A DNA stretch of 64,000 bases from CBEULR01 sp965544035 (GTDB taxonomy: Bacteria; Bacillota; Desulfotomaculia; Desulfotomaculales; Desulforudaceae). Numbering within the stretch: position 1 is the first letter of the stretch; every line of letters starts with the position of its first letter. This document shows positions 16,957 to 25,675 of the stretch, piece by piece. The stretch is taken from the NCBI GenBank assembly GCA_965544035.1, contig CBEULR010000001.1:62001-126000 (forward strand). Direction: 5' to 3'. A model generated the notes under the pieces. That model made no database searches and was not told where the DNA came from. It saw only the letters and a list, made by a program, of their open reading frames with translations. Position numbers and translations under genes: made by a program.

Positions 16957-17805
16957 TTACCTCTTGTATACCGGATGAAAGGCGGTACCGACCACACTGG
17001 GGCCGGCATGCGTTCCGATTACCGCACCCGCCCGGGATGAGAATTCAGCCTCATAGCCGAGACGGGAGACCAGTTTGTCTCTCAGATTATCCCCGAGTGC
17101 GGGCGCATTGCCGTGCAGCCACGAGTAGACAAGTCCCCCATGTCGATCGCTGTACTCTTTGGCAATATCGGCGATACGATCCAGACACTTGGCCCGGCCG
17201 CGGACCTTTTCATGCGGCGCTACCAGACCGTCCTGAAGCTTCAAGAGCGGTTTGATCTTCAACAGGGTGCCCACGAACGCCGAAGCGCGACCGATACGCC
17301 CGCCGCGCTGCAGGTAGTCTAGCGTGTCGACCATGAAGTAGACCCTTGTATTGTCTATCAACCAGTTAACAAGATGAAGGATCTCTTCTTTGTTCTTGCC
17401 GTCCGCCGCCGCGCGCGCTGCCGCGATCACAATCAGCCCCAGACCGATACTGGTCAGCTTGGAGTCGACCACCTCAATATCGGCTTTGGGCATCATCGAC
17501 TTGGCCAGTACGGCCGACTGGTGTGTTCCGCTCAGGGCGGCGGAAATATGAATGGAGATAATGGTGTCTCCTTGCTCGGCATAGGGAGTGTAGGCTTTGA
17601 CAAATTCGGCCGGGGAGGGCTGGGAAGTCGAAGAGGGCTGTCCTTCAAGCTTTTTGTAAAACTCGTCAATGGATAAATCCACTCCGTCGCGGTAGACATC
17701 CTGTTCAAAAAGCACCTTGAGAGGAACGATCTCAATGCCGTATTCGGATATCAGTGCCGGTGGCAGGTCGGCGGTGCTGTCGGTTACGATCTGTATACGG
17801 GACAA
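16957..17805 (-). CDS. fakB: DegV-family fatty-acid-binding protein (FakB-like)
   Basis: 282-residue DegV protein that binds one fatty acid and presents it to FakA for phosphorylation. Family signatures are IVTDSTADLPPALI at the N-terminus, the STSQPSPAEF loop, ISIHISAALSGTHQSA and the C-terminal GAVIGTHAGPSVVG. It lies 13 bases downstream of the Dak2-domain gene on the same strand, so FakA and FakB are probably made together, allowing exogenous or recycled fatty acids to enter phospholipid synthesis. The chain preference cannot be told. Confidence 0.9.
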   Translation of the reverse strand: MSRIQIVTDSTADLPPALISEYGIEIVPLKVLFEQDVYRDGVDLSIDEFYKKLEGQPSSTSQPSPAEFVKAYTPYAEQGDTIISIHISAALSGTHQSAVLAKSMMPKADIEVVDSKLTSIGLGLIVIAAARAAADGKNKEEILHLVNWLIDNTRVYFMVDTLDYLQRGGRIGRASAFVGTLLKIKPLLKLQDGLVAPHEKVRGRAKCLDRIADIAKEYSDRHGGLVYSWLHGNAPALGDNLRDKLVSRLGYEAEFSSRAGAVIGTHAGPSVVGTAFHPVYKR

Positions 17806-17818
17806 TGATCATCACCTT

Positions 17819-19417
17819 CTATTCTACGGAAATCAGAAAGTGGTAGAGGGGTTGCCCTCCGTAGTACAATTCAAACTCCACGTCAGGGTACATTCCGGAC
17901 AGCTTCTCCAGAATCCTTTCAGCCTCTGTGCCGGGTACGTCCCGGCCGTAATAAAGCGTGGCCAGTTCACCTTGTGGAACCAGCTCGGCGCATACGTTAA
18001 GCACGGCCTCAACGAGGCTTTCGCCCTTTGTCAGATTGCCCTCGGCGATGCCGATGAACTCGCCTTCCCTGATCTGCAGGCCGTTGAGGGCGGCGTCCTT
18101 GGCGGCCTGAGTCACCTCTCCGGTAAGCACGGCCTCACAGGCCTCCTGCATCCGCTGTTCATTGGTTTCCAGATCCTCCTCGGGACTAATCGCCAACAGG
18201 GCGGAAAGCCCCTGCGGAACGGTCCGGCTGGGGATCACCGCCACCTTTTTGCTGGTTAACTGCCGGGCCTGCTGTGCAGCCAGGATGATGTTCTTGTTAT
18301 TCGGCAGGACGATCACATTGTCTGCCGGCACTTTCTCTATGGCCTTGGCGATTTCCTCGGTACTCGGGTTCATCGTCTGCCCGCCGCTGACAATTACGTC
18401 GGCCCCGAGGCTCTCCATGATCTTTATGATGCCTTCACCCACGGCCACCGAGACAATGCCCAGCGGTTTAATCTGGCCGCGCTGCATTTCCTGGTGCTGG
18501 TCGCGCATGTTGTTCACCTGAATCTGGTGCAGGGAACCGTAGAGCAGGCAGCTTTCCAGGACCTTGCCCGGATTGTTGGAGTGTATATGCACTTTTGCGG
18601 TTTCAGGATTACCGACCACCATCAGACAGTCGCCGTAACCCTTAAGTACATTTTTGATCTCCTCCAGAGGCATGTTTTCCCCGCGCATAATGAACTCGGT
18701 GCAGTAGGTGAATCGGATTTCGGCCTGTGTCTCAAGATGGGCTCCTGTTTCCGGGGCCGGGGAGAAGCTCAGGTTGAGATCCTCTCCATCCTGGTTCTTA
18801 TAGCGTTTGAAGATGTGCAGGATCCCTTCGAGAATCGCGGTGAAGCCCCTGCCGCCGGCATCAACGACTCCGGCTTCCTTCAGTACCGGAAGCATCTCCG
18901 GGGTGAGGTTGAGGGTATCGGTTGCCCTTCGGTATACGTAAAGTCCCAAGCGGGGAAGGTCACCGCTGCGGTCGGCGGCGAAACGGGCCGCCTCGGCCGC
19001 ACTGCGGGCTACCGTTAAAATTGTGCCTTCAACGGGCTCGGTGACGGCACGGTAGGCATACTCGGCACCCCTTTCCAGGGCCTCCGCGATATCGGCCGCT
19101 GTAGCCTTTTCCTTGCCGGCCAGGGCGTGCGCAAATCCCTGAAGAATCTGGGAGAGGATCACTCCCGAGTTCCCTCTTGCTCCCGTAAGCGCGCCGCGGG
19201 CCACGGCCTCGGTGACGGCACCGATGGAGTCATCCTGAATGCGGCCCATCTCTTGTAGCGCGGCCATAAAGGTGAGGTACATGTTTGTACCCGTATCCCC
19301 GTCCGGCACGGGAAAAACATTCAGCTTGTCGATTTCTTTGCGCAGGCGGGCCAGCCGGGCGGCTCCGCCGACGAAGATTTCCTGCAGCTGTGCGCTGTCT
19401 ACAGCATAACCGGGCAT
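17819..19417 (-). CDS. fakA: Fatty acid kinase subunit FakA (DAK2/DhaL domain protein)
   Basis: 532-residue protein with an N-terminal DhaL-type ATP-binding domain (about residues 1-200), a middle domain, and a C-terminal EDD/DegV-like domain. The metal-binding PVPDGDTGTNMYLT motif and LTGARGNSGVILSQIL are clear. With FakB it phosphorylates fatty acids. SD AAGGGGAAG precedes the ATG at 19417. First gene of a two-gene minus-strand operon divergent from hflX. Confidence 0.92.
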   Translation of the reverse strand: MPGYAVDSAQLQEIFVGGAARLARLRKEIDKLNVFPVPDGDTGTNMYLTFMAALQEMGRIQDDSIGAVTEAVARGALTGARGNSGVILSQILQGFAHALAGKEKATAADIAEALERGAEYAYRAVTEPVEGTILTVARSAAEAARFAADRSGDLPRLGLYVYRRATDTLNLTPEMLPVLKEAGVVDAGGRGFTAILEGILHIFKRYKNQDGEDLNLSFSPAPETGAHLETQAEIRFTYCTEFIMRGENMPLEEIKNVLKGYGDCLMVVGNPETAKVHIHSNNPGKVLESCLLYGSLHQIQVNNMRDQHQEMQRGQIKPLGIVSVAVGEGIIKIMESLGADVIVSGGQTMNPSTEEIAKAIEKVPADNVIVLPNNKNIILAAQQARQLTSKKVAVIPSRTVPQGLSALLAISPEEDLETNEQRMQEACEAVLTGEVTQAAKDAALNGLQIREGEFIGIAEGNLTKGESLVEAVLNVCAELVPQGELATLYYGRDVPGTEAERILEKLSGMYPDVEFELYYGGQPLYHFLISVE

Positions 19418-19498
19418 AGAACTCTTCCCCTTTCATTAACACATACCTGTTCGACGGAAACTAAATAATTCCCTGCAATATTCAAAGATACGGTTGCT

Positions 19499-19527
19499 TT
19501 GCCGGTTTCTCGCGCTGGTGCTATAAT
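19499..19527 (+). promoter_or_regulatory. Sigma-A promoter of hflX
   Basis: TTGCCG (19499-19504) and TATAAT (19522-19527) are separated by exactly 17 bases. The site is about 45 bases before the preferred hflX start. Confidence 0.8.
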
Positions 19528-19570
19528 ATGCAGAAAACCGATGTCGTTACAGGGACACAGGGAGATCGTA

Positions 19571-20830
19571 TTGAAGGAAAAAGTGGTCGAAAACTGTATT
19601 TTGGTACACGTAATCCCGCCCGGTTCTGACCCATGGGAGGTCGAAGAGGCGCTGCAGGAATTGCGCGGGCTTGCGGAAACCGCGGGATGCCGGCCGGTCG
19701 GCTGTGTGACTCAGAAGCGCCCCAAACCGGACGGGGTGTTTTTTATCGGCCGGGGGAAGGTGGAAGAGGTGGACCGTGTCCGTCGGGAGACGGGGGCCGA
19801 CCTGGTCATCGTGGACGGAGAGCTCTCGCCGGCACAAACGCGCAACCTGGAGCGGCTTCTTGAGGTTAAGGTGATCGACCGGACCCAGCTCATCCTCGAC
19901 ATCTTTGCCTCGCGTGCGCGCACCAGGGAAGGAAAGCTTCAGGTCGAACTGGCGCAGCTGCGCTATCTTCTGCCGCGGCTCACCGGTGTCGGGACGGAGC
20001 TTTCCAGACTTGGCGGCGGAATAGGGACCCGTGGTCCGGGTGAGAGCAAACTGGAGACCGACCGGCGTCGAATCCGGAAACGCATAAGCGATCTGGAAGC
20101 CGAAATCGAGCAGGTGCGTGCTCAGCGCAGTCTTCTGCGCCGCCGCCGTCAGAGCGAACCGGTTCCGTTGGCGGTGCTGGTCGGTTATACCAATGCCGGC
20201 AAGTCCACGCTGATGAATGCCCTCACCGGGGCCGGCGTCCTCGCCGAGGACAGACTGTTCGCCACTTTGGACCCAACGGCACGAAAGCTTTCACTGCCGG
20301 ACAAGGAGACTATCGTTCTGAGTGACACCGTGGGCTTCATTCGGAGGCTTCCGCCGCACCTGGTCGCCGCCTTCCGCGCCACTTTGGAAGAAGTAGTCGA
20401 GGCCGATCTGCTCCTCCACGTGATCGATATCAGCCATCCGGATTGGGCGACTCAGGCGGCATCGGTCGAAGAGGTGCTGCGGTCGCTCGGCATCGCAGAC
20501 AAACCGAGGCTTGAGGTTTATAACAAGATTGACAGGATCCGTGAAACCGGAACTGCTGGCGATATCCCGCCGGACGGGATCCCGGTGTCTGCAGTTACGG
20601 GCGAAGGTCTCGACGAACTGCGGCGCGCCATTACCGAATGGCTGTCGGGGCAGCGATCGGTTGCCACCTACTTCATCCCGCTGGACCGGATGCACCTGGT
20701 ACACGTCATTCACGAAAAAGGGAAGGTACTAAAGGAAGATTTTCTCGAGGACGGTGTCCGCATCGAGGTGGAAATGGCGCCCGCTTGGCACGCTCGAATC
20801 AGAGATGGCCTGTCCGAATCAGTTTCTTGA
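19571..20830 (+). CDS. hflX: Ribosome-associated GTPase HflX
   Basis: About 419-residue GTPase that binds the large ribosomal subunit and splits stalled ribosomes. The N-terminal HflX domain includes GRGKVEEVDRV and the glycine-rich GGGIGTRGPGESKLETDRRR; the G domain carries GYTNAGKSTLMNALTG, DTVGFIRRLP and NKID. A C-terminal extension of about 60 residues follows. The preferred start is TTG at 19571, after AGGGAG; longer in-frame starts would overlap the promoter -35 box and are rejected. Confidence 0.94.
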   Translation: MKEKVVENCILVHVIPPGSDPWEVEEALQELRGLAETAGCRPVGCVTQKRPKPDGVFFIGRGKVEEVDRVRRETGADLVIVDGELSPAQTRNLERLLEVKVIDRTQLILDIFASRARTREGKLQVELAQLRYLLPRLTGVGTELSRLGGGIGTRGPGESKLETDRRRIRKRISDLEAEIEQVRAQRSLLRRRRQSEPVPLAVLVGYTNAGKSTLMNALTGAGVLAEDRLFATLDPTARKLSLPDKETIVLSDTVGFIRRLPPHLVAAFRATLEEVVEADLLLHVIDISHPDWATQAASVEEVLRSLGIADKPRLEVYNKIDRIRETGTAGDIPPDGIPVSAVTGEGLDELRRAITEWLSGQRSVATYFIPLDRMHLVHVIHEKGKVLKEDFLEDGVRIEVEMAPAWHARIRDGLSESVS

Positions 20831-20855
20831 CTTCAATCGAGGTTTACGCTACAAT
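20827..20855 (+). promoter_or_regulatory. Sigma-A promoter of tRNA-Pro
   Basis: TTGACT (20827-20832) and TACAAT (20850-20855) with a 17-base spacer; the -35 overlaps the hflX stop codon. The tRNA begins 12 bases after the -10 box. Confidence 0.8.
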
Positions 20856-20866
20856 GTCTTAGTGAG

Positions 20867-20943
20867 CGGGATGTGGCTCAGCTTGGTAGAGCGCACGGTT
20901 CGGGACCGTGAGGTCGCAGGTTCAAATCCTGTCATCCCGACCA
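20867..20943 (+). tRNA. tRNA-Pro (anticodon CGG)
   Basis: Full cloverleaf: acceptor CGGGATG / CATCCCG, D arm with GGCTCAGCTTGGTAGAGC, anticodon stem CACGG / CCGTG with loop TTCGGGA (anticodon CGG at 20901-20903), and T arm GCAGGTTCAAATCCTGT. The 3' CCA is encoded (20941-20943). It reads CCG codons, which suits the GC-rich coding sequence of this genome. Confidence 0.96.
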
Positions 20944-21005
20944 TTTTTATTGAAATTCAAGTGCCGGGTTTCACAAAATAAATAATTAATCAGGAGGGGT
21001 AGCGC

Positions 21006-21650
21006 GTGAATTTGTTGATCATGGGGCCGCCCGGTGGCGGTAAGGGAACGCAGTGCGAAGTCCTGACCAAAGAGTTGAACATCACCCATATTTCGACCGG
21101 TGATATGTTCCGTGAGAACGTGAAGGCCGGCACGGAGTTGGGCAAGAAGGCCAAAGAGTACATGGATGCCGGTCAGCTTGTGCCCGATGAACTCGTGGTT
21201 GCGATGGTAAAGGACAGGCTTTCCAAGCCGGATTGTGCCAACGGCTTCCTGCTTGACGGTTTCCCCAGGACCATTCCGCAAGCCGAAGCGCTCGACGCTG
21301 CGCTCGCTGAGATGGGCATCAAGCTTGATGCCGTGTTGAACATTGCCGTTCCGCGGGCAAAACTGCTCGACCGTCTTACCGGCCGGCGCGTCTGCCGCTC
21401 CTGTGGTGCCACCTACCACGTCATGTTCAACCCTCCGGCCGAGGAGGGCAAATGCGGGAAGTGCGGCGGTGAGCTTTACCAGCGCAGTGACGACACCGAG
21501 GCCACGGTGAACCAGAGGCTGGACGTGTACGAAGCCCAGACCGCCCCGCTCATCGATTACTACGGAAAGCAGGGTCTCCTCAGGGAAACCGACGGGGATC
21601 AGGAGATCGGCAAGGTCACCAAGGACATTCTCGCCAGCATCGGTCGCTAG
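21006..21650 (+). CDS. adk: Adenylate kinase (zinc-type LID)
   Basis: 214-residue AMP/ATP phosphotransferase. P-loop GPPGGGKGTQ at residues 7-16, AMP-binding region ISTGDMFRENV, and DGFPRT are present. The LID carries four cysteines (CRSCGATYH ... CGKCGGE), the Gram-positive zinc-binding form. SD AGGAGGGG precedes the GTG start. Unlike the usual arrangement it is not within the ribosomal-protein cluster here but follows a tRNA gene. Confidence 0.95.
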   Translation: MNLLIMGPPGGGKGTQCEVLTKELNITHISTGDMFRENVKAGTELGKKAKEYMDAGQLVPDELVVAMVKDRLSKPDCANGFLLDGFPRTIPQAEALDAALAEMGIKLDAVLNIAVPRAKLLDRLTGRRVCRSCGATYHVMFNPPAEEGKCGKCGGELYQRSDDTEATVNQRLDVYEAQTAPLIDYYGKQGLLRETDGDQEIGKVTKDILASIGR

Positions 21651-21656
21651 AACATC

Positions 21657-21686
21657 AAGCTCCCGGGTTGTCCCGGGAGCTTTTCA
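21657..21686 (+). terminator. Intrinsic terminator of adk
   Basis: 11-pair stem AAGCTCCCGGG (21657-21667) / CCCGGGAGCTT (21672-21682) followed by TT and a short T-run. Confidence 0.88.
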
Positions 21687-21755
21687 TCCTCGTAGCATGA
21701 TTCTTTTGACTTTATTCTCACTCTTGGATTAGCATAAAACGTGGAGGTAGATCAC

Positions 21756-22226
21756 GTGCTCCGGTTTGAGATACCCGGGCGGGAACCGGTTGTTTTGAGG
21801 CATGCCGTTTTCGATTTCAACGGTACGCTGGCTGTGGGCGGTGAGCTTGTTGACGGTGTGAAGGAGAGACTTCACCGCCTCAGTGCCTGCCTCGATGTGG
21901 CCGTGATCACGGCGGATACCTTTGGTACGGTGCGGGAAGCGCTCGCCGGCACCGGTTGTCGGGTGATTGTGCTGGACGAGGAGCCGGGTGGCCCGGCCAA
22001 GGAGCGCTTTATTCGAGAATGCGGCGCGCTGGAGACCGTTGCGTTCGGTAACGGAGCCAACGATGCCCTGATGCTCAAGGCGGCGCGGATCGGTATTGCC
22101 GTTATCCTGGCCGAAGGGGCGGCCGCAGCGTCGGTTTTGGCTGCCGATGTTGTGGTGGCCGGAATCAACGAGGGCATTGATCTGCTGCTCGAACCGGAGC
22201 GGTTGAAAGCCACCCTCCGTTGGTAA
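21756..22226 (+). CDS. HAD-superfamily protein, soluble P-type-ATPase-like
   Basis: 156-residue Rossmann-like HAD protein similar to the soluble P-type-ATPase-like phosphatases. Motif I is FDFNGTLA (D20 as nucleophile, with N22 where most HAD phosphatases have Asp), motif II includes VITADTFGT, and the acidic motif is GNGANDALMLKAA, close to the GDGxND of P-type ATPases. GTG at 21756 is set by GGAGGT 7 bases upstream. Substrate unknown. It begins a run of small genes ending in UPF0182. Confidence 0.75.
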   Translation: MLRFEIPGREPVVLRHAVFDFNGTLAVGGELVDGVKERLHRLSACLDVAVITADTFGTVREALAGTGCRVIVLDEEPGGPAKERFIRECGALETVAFGNGANDALMLKAARIGIAVILAEGAAAASVLAADVVVAGINEGIDLLLEPERLKATLRW

Positions 22227-22256
22227 GACTGAAGAGGAGAGAGGAGGCGCGTTTGT

Positions 22257-22532
22257 TTGCTGAAGAATTATGCGGAGATCGTTGTGAACGAGCTATTTGA
22301 CAGTGTTTTTGAGAGTCAGCGCAAAGTTAACCCTGACCTGTGCGGGTGCCCGCGCTGTCGCGAGGATGTGATGGCGATTGCGCTGAATCGGCTTCCCCCT
22401 CGGTATGTGGCCCGGGATGAGGGGGAAATATATACTAAAGTTGGTTATGATCAGGTGGGCGGGAAAGCCGAGATTGTGGCCGCGCTGATGCACGGCATCG
22501 AGCTGGTCGGCCGTAATCCCCGCCATAAGTAG
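22257..22532 (+). CDS. comFB: ComFB-family protein
   Basis: 91-residue member of the late-competence ComFB family. It shows the helical N-terminus NYAEIVVNELFDSVF, the paired cysteines of CGCPRCREDVMAIALNRL, and PPRYV. ComFB-like proteins of cyanobacteria have been reported as cyclic di-nucleotide receptors; whether this one binds such a ligand is unknown. The start is TTG at 22257, preceded by GAGGAGG. No competence genes flank it. Confidence 0.85.
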   Translation: MLKNYAEIVVNELFDSVFESQRKVNPDLCGCPRCREDVMAIALNRLPPRYVARDEGEIYTKVGYDQVGGKAEIVAALMHGIELVGRNPRHK

Positions 22533-22588
22533 GAAGTGTGGCTAGTCAGCAGATTACAAGAACTGCACCGTGAGGAGGATTGGATAAG

Positions 22589-22774
22589 ATGAAAGTTCGC
22601 TGCATGCTTTGTGGTCGTTTCTTTGAACCCGATGTGTGTGATATCTGCGAGGAGGATGAAGACCTCTTCACTCCTCCTGAGAAGAAAAAGAAACCGTCTG
22701 CGGTGTGTCCGATGTGCCAGGCGAAGATAAAACACGAAGCGGACCAGACCCAGAAGCCGCAGAAACCGATGTAA
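22589..22774 (+). CDS. Small cysteine-rich (zinc-finger-like) protein
   Basis: 61-residue protein beginning MKVRCMLCGRFFEPDVCDIC, followed by an acidic patch, a lysine run, and a second CPMC pair. The C-x2-C pairs suggest one zinc site. It resembles short DUF2197-type proteins of Bacillota, but that assignment is tentative. GGAGG lies 11 bases before the ATG; the TTG at 22580 overlaps the SD. Confidence 0.6.
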   Translation: MKVRCMLCGRFFEPDVCDICEEDEDLFTPPEKKKKPSAVCPMCQAKIKHEADQTQKPQKPM

Positions 22775-22826
22775 CCCTCGGAGAAGCACCTTGGGCTGAA
22801 GGAAGATCATATATGAGGAGGTAATC

Positions 22827-25568
22827 ATGGGGAGCGGAAGATGGTCGCTATATGTAATAGTAGCTCTAATCGCCCTATTCTTTGCGTTTCTGAACGGTGG
22901 CGCACGTTTGTTTACTGACTGGCTGTGGTTCCAGTCTCTCGGTTACGACAGCGTCTTCATTAAGATTCTGCTTTCCGATATCGGACTGCGGGTGGCTGTG
23001 GGCATCGTCTTCTTCCTGTTCATGGTGGTCAACCTGCTGATGACCCGGCGTATTGTGTTGGAGCAGGGGACGATGCTCTTGCAGGAGGGGAATGTCATCT
23101 CTATTGAGAACATTCCCTGGAAGGATCTGTTGAACAAGCGTGTTCTCACGCTGGTCTTTCTGGCGGCGAGTGCCGTCCTGGCCTATATGTTCAGTCTGTC
23201 CGTGTCCGGAGACTGGATTGTGCTGCAACAGTTTCTGAATCCGACCGAATTCGGGGTTGCCGACCCGATCTTTGGGAAGGACATCGGATTCTACGTGTTT
23301 ACCCTGCCGTTCCAGATTTTCCTGTTCAATATCCTGTTCTGGACCGGCCTGATCACCATCTTCTTTGTGGGACTGTCCTATTTTATCTCCAACCCGATGG
23401 CCGGGATCGGCGGCATATTCCATCACCCGTCTTCCCGGGTGCACGTTTCCGTTCTGCTCGCTTTTATCCTGGCCGTCAAGGCTTGGGGATACGTGCTGCA
23501 GCAGTACCTGCTGCTCTATTCGGACAGGGGCGCGGTTTTCGGCGCCGGTTACACCGATATCAACGCCGTAATGCTGGCTCTGAAAGTGATGCTCGTATTG
23601 GCGATTCTGTCGGCGGCGGCCGTGCTGGTCGGAGCGTTCCTGCGCCGCGGCCCGAATCTGGCCGTCTACTCCGTGGTCGGCCTGGTAGCGGCCTCGGCGT
23701 TGCTGACCGGGGCCTATCCTTCACTGATCCAGCGTTTTGTGGTCGAACCGAATGAGTTGAACCGCGAGCTTCCCTATATCGAGCACAACATTGCCCACAC
23801 GCGGGATGCTTATAACCTGAACCGGATTGAGACCAAACCTTTCCCGGCGGGAGTCACACTGACCCGTGAGGATCTGGATCAGAATAAGGCTACGGTGGAC
23901 AACATTCGGCTGTGGGACTGGCAGCCCCTGCGGGAGACTTACAGCCAGCTGCAGGAAATGCGGCTTTACTACGAGTTTAAGGACATCGACGTCGACCGTT
24001 ACGTGATCGACGGGGAGTACCGGCAGGTCATGCTGTCCGCGCGTGAGCTGGACCAGACCCGCCTGCAGGAACAGGCCAAGACCTGGGTAAACGAGCGGCT
24101 GGTGTTTACACACGGTTACGGGGTGGCGATGAGTCCGGTGAATGAAGTGGCGGGCGACGGGATGCCGCACTTCCTGATCAAGGATATCCCGCCGGCGACC
24201 AATACCGATATCGTGCTCGACCGGCCGGAGATCTATTACGGCGAGGCAACCGACGGTTACGTGATCGTGAATACCAAGGCCCAGGAGTTCGACTACCCCG
24301 AGGGCGACGACAACGTCTACTGCACCTATCAGGAGGAGAGCGGTGTTAAGCTGGGGGGAATCTTCAAGCGGGTGCTGTTTGCGCTGGCGCTGGGCGACTA
24401 CAAGCTGCTGCTCTCGACCGACGTGACACCGGACAGCCAAATGCTGTACTACCGGAACATTCACGATCGGGTGCCGAAGATCGCCCCCTTCCTGACTATG
24501 GATCAGGATCCGTACATTGTGATCCATGACGGGCGGCTGGTCTGGATGTGGGATGCCTACACGACGACCAATATGTATCCGTATTCGGAGCCCTTCCGGG
24601 GGCGTACGAATTACATCCGCAACTCGGTCAAGGTGGTCGTAGATGCGTACAACGGCGAGACGACCTTTTACGTGGCCGACGAGACCGACCCGATCATTCA
24701 GACCTATATGAAGATCTTCCCGGACATGTTCCGGATGATGGATGAGATGCCGGAGGGTCTGCGGGCGCATGTGCGCTACCCGCAGGATATGTTTACGATC
24801 CAGGCGAACCTGTACACCCTCTACCACATGGAGAACCCGCAGGTCTTCTACAACCGTGAGGACAAGTGGGAGATGCCGACGGAGATCTTCGGGCGTGAGG
24901 AACAGGCGTTGGAGCCGTACTACACCATCGTACAGCTGCCGGGCGAGGATAAGACCGAGTATATTCAGATCACGCCGTTCACTCCGACCAACAAGCGGAA
25001 TATGATCGGCTGGATGGCGGCCCGTTCGGACGGCGAAAACTACGGCTCCCTGCTGGTGTACGAAATGCCCAAGCAGAGCCTGGTGTACGGCCCGATGCAG
25101 GTCGAAGCCCGGATCAACCAGGATACCACGATTTCCCAGCAGCTGACCCTGTGGGAGAACCGGGGATCGAGCGTGATCCGGGGGAACCTGATCATCATTC
25201 CCATCAAGGAAAGCCTGCTGTATGTGGAACCGATCTATATGCAGGCCGAGCAGAGCCGGATGCCCGAACTCCGGCGGGTAGTGGTGTCGCACGGCGACCG
25301 GGTGGTCATGGAGCCCAATCTGGAGCTGGCCCTGGCCGCTCTCTTTGGAGCGGGCGACGGCACTCCCGCTCCGCCGCCGGAAGCCGGCGGCGAACCGGGC
25401 ATCACCGAACCGGGTGCAGCGCGTTCGATCACCGACCTGATCGACGAAGCGGTGATGCACTTCAATTCCGCTGAGGAGCGGATGCGTTCGGGTGACTGGG
25501 CCGGTTACGGGCAGGCTTTGGATGCCTTGAAACGCGCCTTGGACCAGCTGGCCGCGCAGGCGGAATGA
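22827..25568 (+). CDS. UPF0182 (COG1615) large membrane protein
   Basis: 913-residue protein of the UPF0182 family: seven or so N-terminal transmembrane helices (to about residue 305), then a large extracytoplasmic region with the family pattern RFVVEPNELNRELPYIEHNI and ALGDYKLLLSTDVTPDSQ. The C-terminus has a Pro/Gly/Glu-rich linker (about residues 850-870) and a helical tail (SAEERMRSGDWAGYGQALDA). Function is not established in any organism. SD GGAGGT precedes the ATG. Confidence 0.92.
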   Translation: MGSGRWSLYVIVALIALFFAFLNGGARLFTDWLWFQSLGYDSVFIKILLSDIGLRVAVGIVFFLFMVVNLLMTRRIVLEQGTMLLQEGNVISIENIPWKDLLNKRVLTLVFLAASAVLAYMFSLSVSGDWIVLQQFLNPTEFGVADPIFGKDIGFYVFTLPFQIFLFNILFWTGLITIFFVGLSYFISNPMAGIGGIFHHPSSRVHVSVLLAFILAVKAWGYVLQQYLLLYSDRGAVFGAGYTDINAVMLALKVMLVLAILSAAAVLVGAFLRRGPNLAVYSVVGLVAASALLTGAYPSLIQRFVVEPNELNRELPYIEHNIAHTRDAYNLNRIETKPFPAGVTLTREDLDQNKATVDNIRLWDWQPLRETYSQLQEMRLYYEFKDIDVDRYVIDGEYRQVMLSARELDQTRLQEQAKTWVNERLVFTHGYGVAMSPVNEVAGDGMPHFLIKDIPPATNTDIVLDRPEIYYGEATDGYVIVNTKAQEFDYPEGDDNVYCTYQEESGVKLGGIFKRVLFALALGDYKLLLSTDVTPDSQMLYYRNIHDRVPKIAPFLTMDQDPYIVIHDGRLVWMWDAYTTTNMYPYSEPFRGRTNYIRNSVKVVVDAYNGETTFYVADETDPIIQTYMKIFPDMFRMMDEMPEGLRAHVRYPQDMFTIQANLYTLYHMENPQVFYNREDKWEMPTEIFGREEQALEPYYTIVQLPGEDKTEYIQITPFTPTNKRNMIGWMAARSDGENYGSLLVYEMPKQSLVYGPMQVEARINQDTTISQQLTLWENRGSSVIRGNLIIIPIKESLLYVEPIYMQAEQSRMPELRRVVVSHGDRVVMEPNLELALAALFGAGDGTPAPPPEAGGEPGITEPGAARSITDLIDEAVMHFNSAEERMRSGDWAGYGQALDALKRALDQLAAQAE

Positions 25569-25590
25569 CCAAGACCATCGGTATCGCGAA

Positions 25591-25618
25591 GGGGGCCGGA
25601 AAACCGGCCCCCTATTTG
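25591..25618 (+). terminator. Intrinsic terminator after UPF0182 gene
   Basis: GGGGGCCGG (25591-25599) / CCGGCCCCC (25604-25612) with an AAAA loop, then TATTTG. Confidence 0.8.
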
Positions 25619-25675
25619 TACCCGGACGCAGGGAAATACTACATTGAATCGAAATAATAGCAAAGGAGGGATAAA

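Noticed and set aside
22875..25465. Long open frames on the minus strand of the UPF0182 gene
   Set aside because: Shadow frames of a strongly GC-rich coding region; the plus-strand product is a clear UPF0182 member.
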